DNA of 23,671 nucleotides from Deltaproteobacteria bacterium UBA6930 (GTDB lineage Bacteria; Myxococcota_A; UBA9160; UBA6930): positions 1-23,671 of the forward strand of contig DKAI01000176.1 of assembly GCA_002450755.1 (NCBI GenBank). The letters are read 5' to 3'. Each line of letters starts with the position of its first letter. Position 1 is the stretch's first letter. The notes beneath the pieces were generated by a model that searched no databases, was not told the DNA's origin, and saw only the letters and a list, made by a program, of their open reading frames with translations. Positions 23,495 to 23,671 of the stretch are shown here, in pieces. The translations under genes and the position numbers were made by a program.

Positions 23495-23671
23495 CTATTG
23501 ACTTGTCCAACCGCCATCCACCGGGACAGAAATGCCTGTGACATACGAAGATTTGTCCGATAAGAGCCAAGCAACGGTATCTCCAATTTCAGAGGGTTTT
23601 GCTATGCGCTTCATGGGTATGGTCTTCATCAGTTGCTTCTTCATCTTTGTGCTCGCATCAGAAACTCTCTC
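23495..23671 (-). CDS. Short-chain dehydrogenase/reductase, C-terminal 58 residues (5' part cut by window edge)
   Basis: A minus-strand frame enters at the right edge and runs 58 residues to a TAG at 23495-23497. It contains IPMKRIAKPSEIGDTVAWLL, then SDKSSYVTGISVPVDGGW, the classical C-terminal region of SDR enzymes: the substrate-loop end, the PSEI helix, and the TG...VDGG stretch by the nucleotide site. The Rossmann and YxxxK catalytic parts lie outside the window. It precedes the acyl-CoA dehydrogenase by 34 bases on the same strand, so it is probably the upstream gene of that operon, oxidising or reducing a hydroxy or keto acyl intermediate. Confidence 0.88.
   Translation of the reverse strand, partial: ERVSDASTKMKKQLMKTIPMKRIAKPSEIGDTVAWLLSDKSSYVTGISVPVDGGWTSQ

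Noticed and set aside
1..23671. Mobile elements, CRISPR arrays, tRNA or rRNA genes
   Set aside because: I looked on both strands and saw no transposase or integrase, regular repeats, tRNA-like cloverleaf or conserved rRNA segment.

Overview
The window is a densely packed bacterial catabolic region of about 24 kb with roughly balanced base composition, Shine-Dalgarno-led genes and short intergenic gaps. The longest gaps are 252 bases at 1228-1479 and 238 bases at 12181-12418; neither holds a recognisable gene. I see no tRNA, rRNA, CRISPR array, insertion sequence, transporter or transcription regulator. The lineage cannot be fixed from these genes. Stacked paralogous luciferase-like (LLM) flavin oxidoreductases, Baeyer-Villiger monooxygenases (BVMOs), amidohydrolases and CoA-ester enzymes are the kind of content reported for uncultivated oligotrophic bacteria such as SAR202 Chloroflexota, Tectomicrobia-like groups or delta/gammaproteobacteria. 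That comparison is inference.

Layout, left side (1-6983). Minus strand: a BVMO preceded by a crotonase and a glutamine-synthetase-family ligase (5351 down to 1480, an apparent three-gene operon). After a gap come an FMN/F420 split-barrel protein and an overlapping N-formylglutamate-amidohydrolase-like protein cut by the left edge. Divergent from the ligase is a class I glutamine amidotransferase-like hydrolase, whose 3' end overlaps a convergent LLM gene.

Centre (6984-16889). This is a flavin monooxygenase island. It holds six more LLM enzymes (seven in all, from several subfamilies, including one RutA-like) and a second BVMO. The right part is an apparent five-member plus-strand operon (12419-16889). 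It starts with a 96-codon remnant of hydantoinase/oxoprolinase subunit A, followed by LLM, alpha/beta hydrolase, LLM and RutA-like LLM.

Right side (16890-23671). A secreted cupin with a natural run of five C-terminal histidines, a beta-hydroxyacid dehydrogenase, a dihydropyrimidinase/hydantoinase-like cyclic amidohydrolase, a CitE-like CoA lyase, an imidazolonepropionase-like amidohydrolase, an acyl-CoA dehydrogenase, and the C-terminal end of a short-chain dehydrogenase cut by the right edge.

How the genes may work together (inference). Flavin monooxygenases would insert oxygen into ketones or N-heterocycles. Esterase and cyclic amidohydrolases would open the resulting lactones or cyclic amides. 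The ligase/amidotransferase pair could handle an amine through a gamma-glutamyl intermediate. Dehydrogenases, crotonase, acyl-CoA dehydrogenase and CoA lyase would feed the carbon into central metabolism. The substrate is not evident. No NAD(P)H:flavin reductase is present to supply any reduced-flavin-dependent LLM enzymes, so that function must lie elsewhere or the LLM enzymes use F420.
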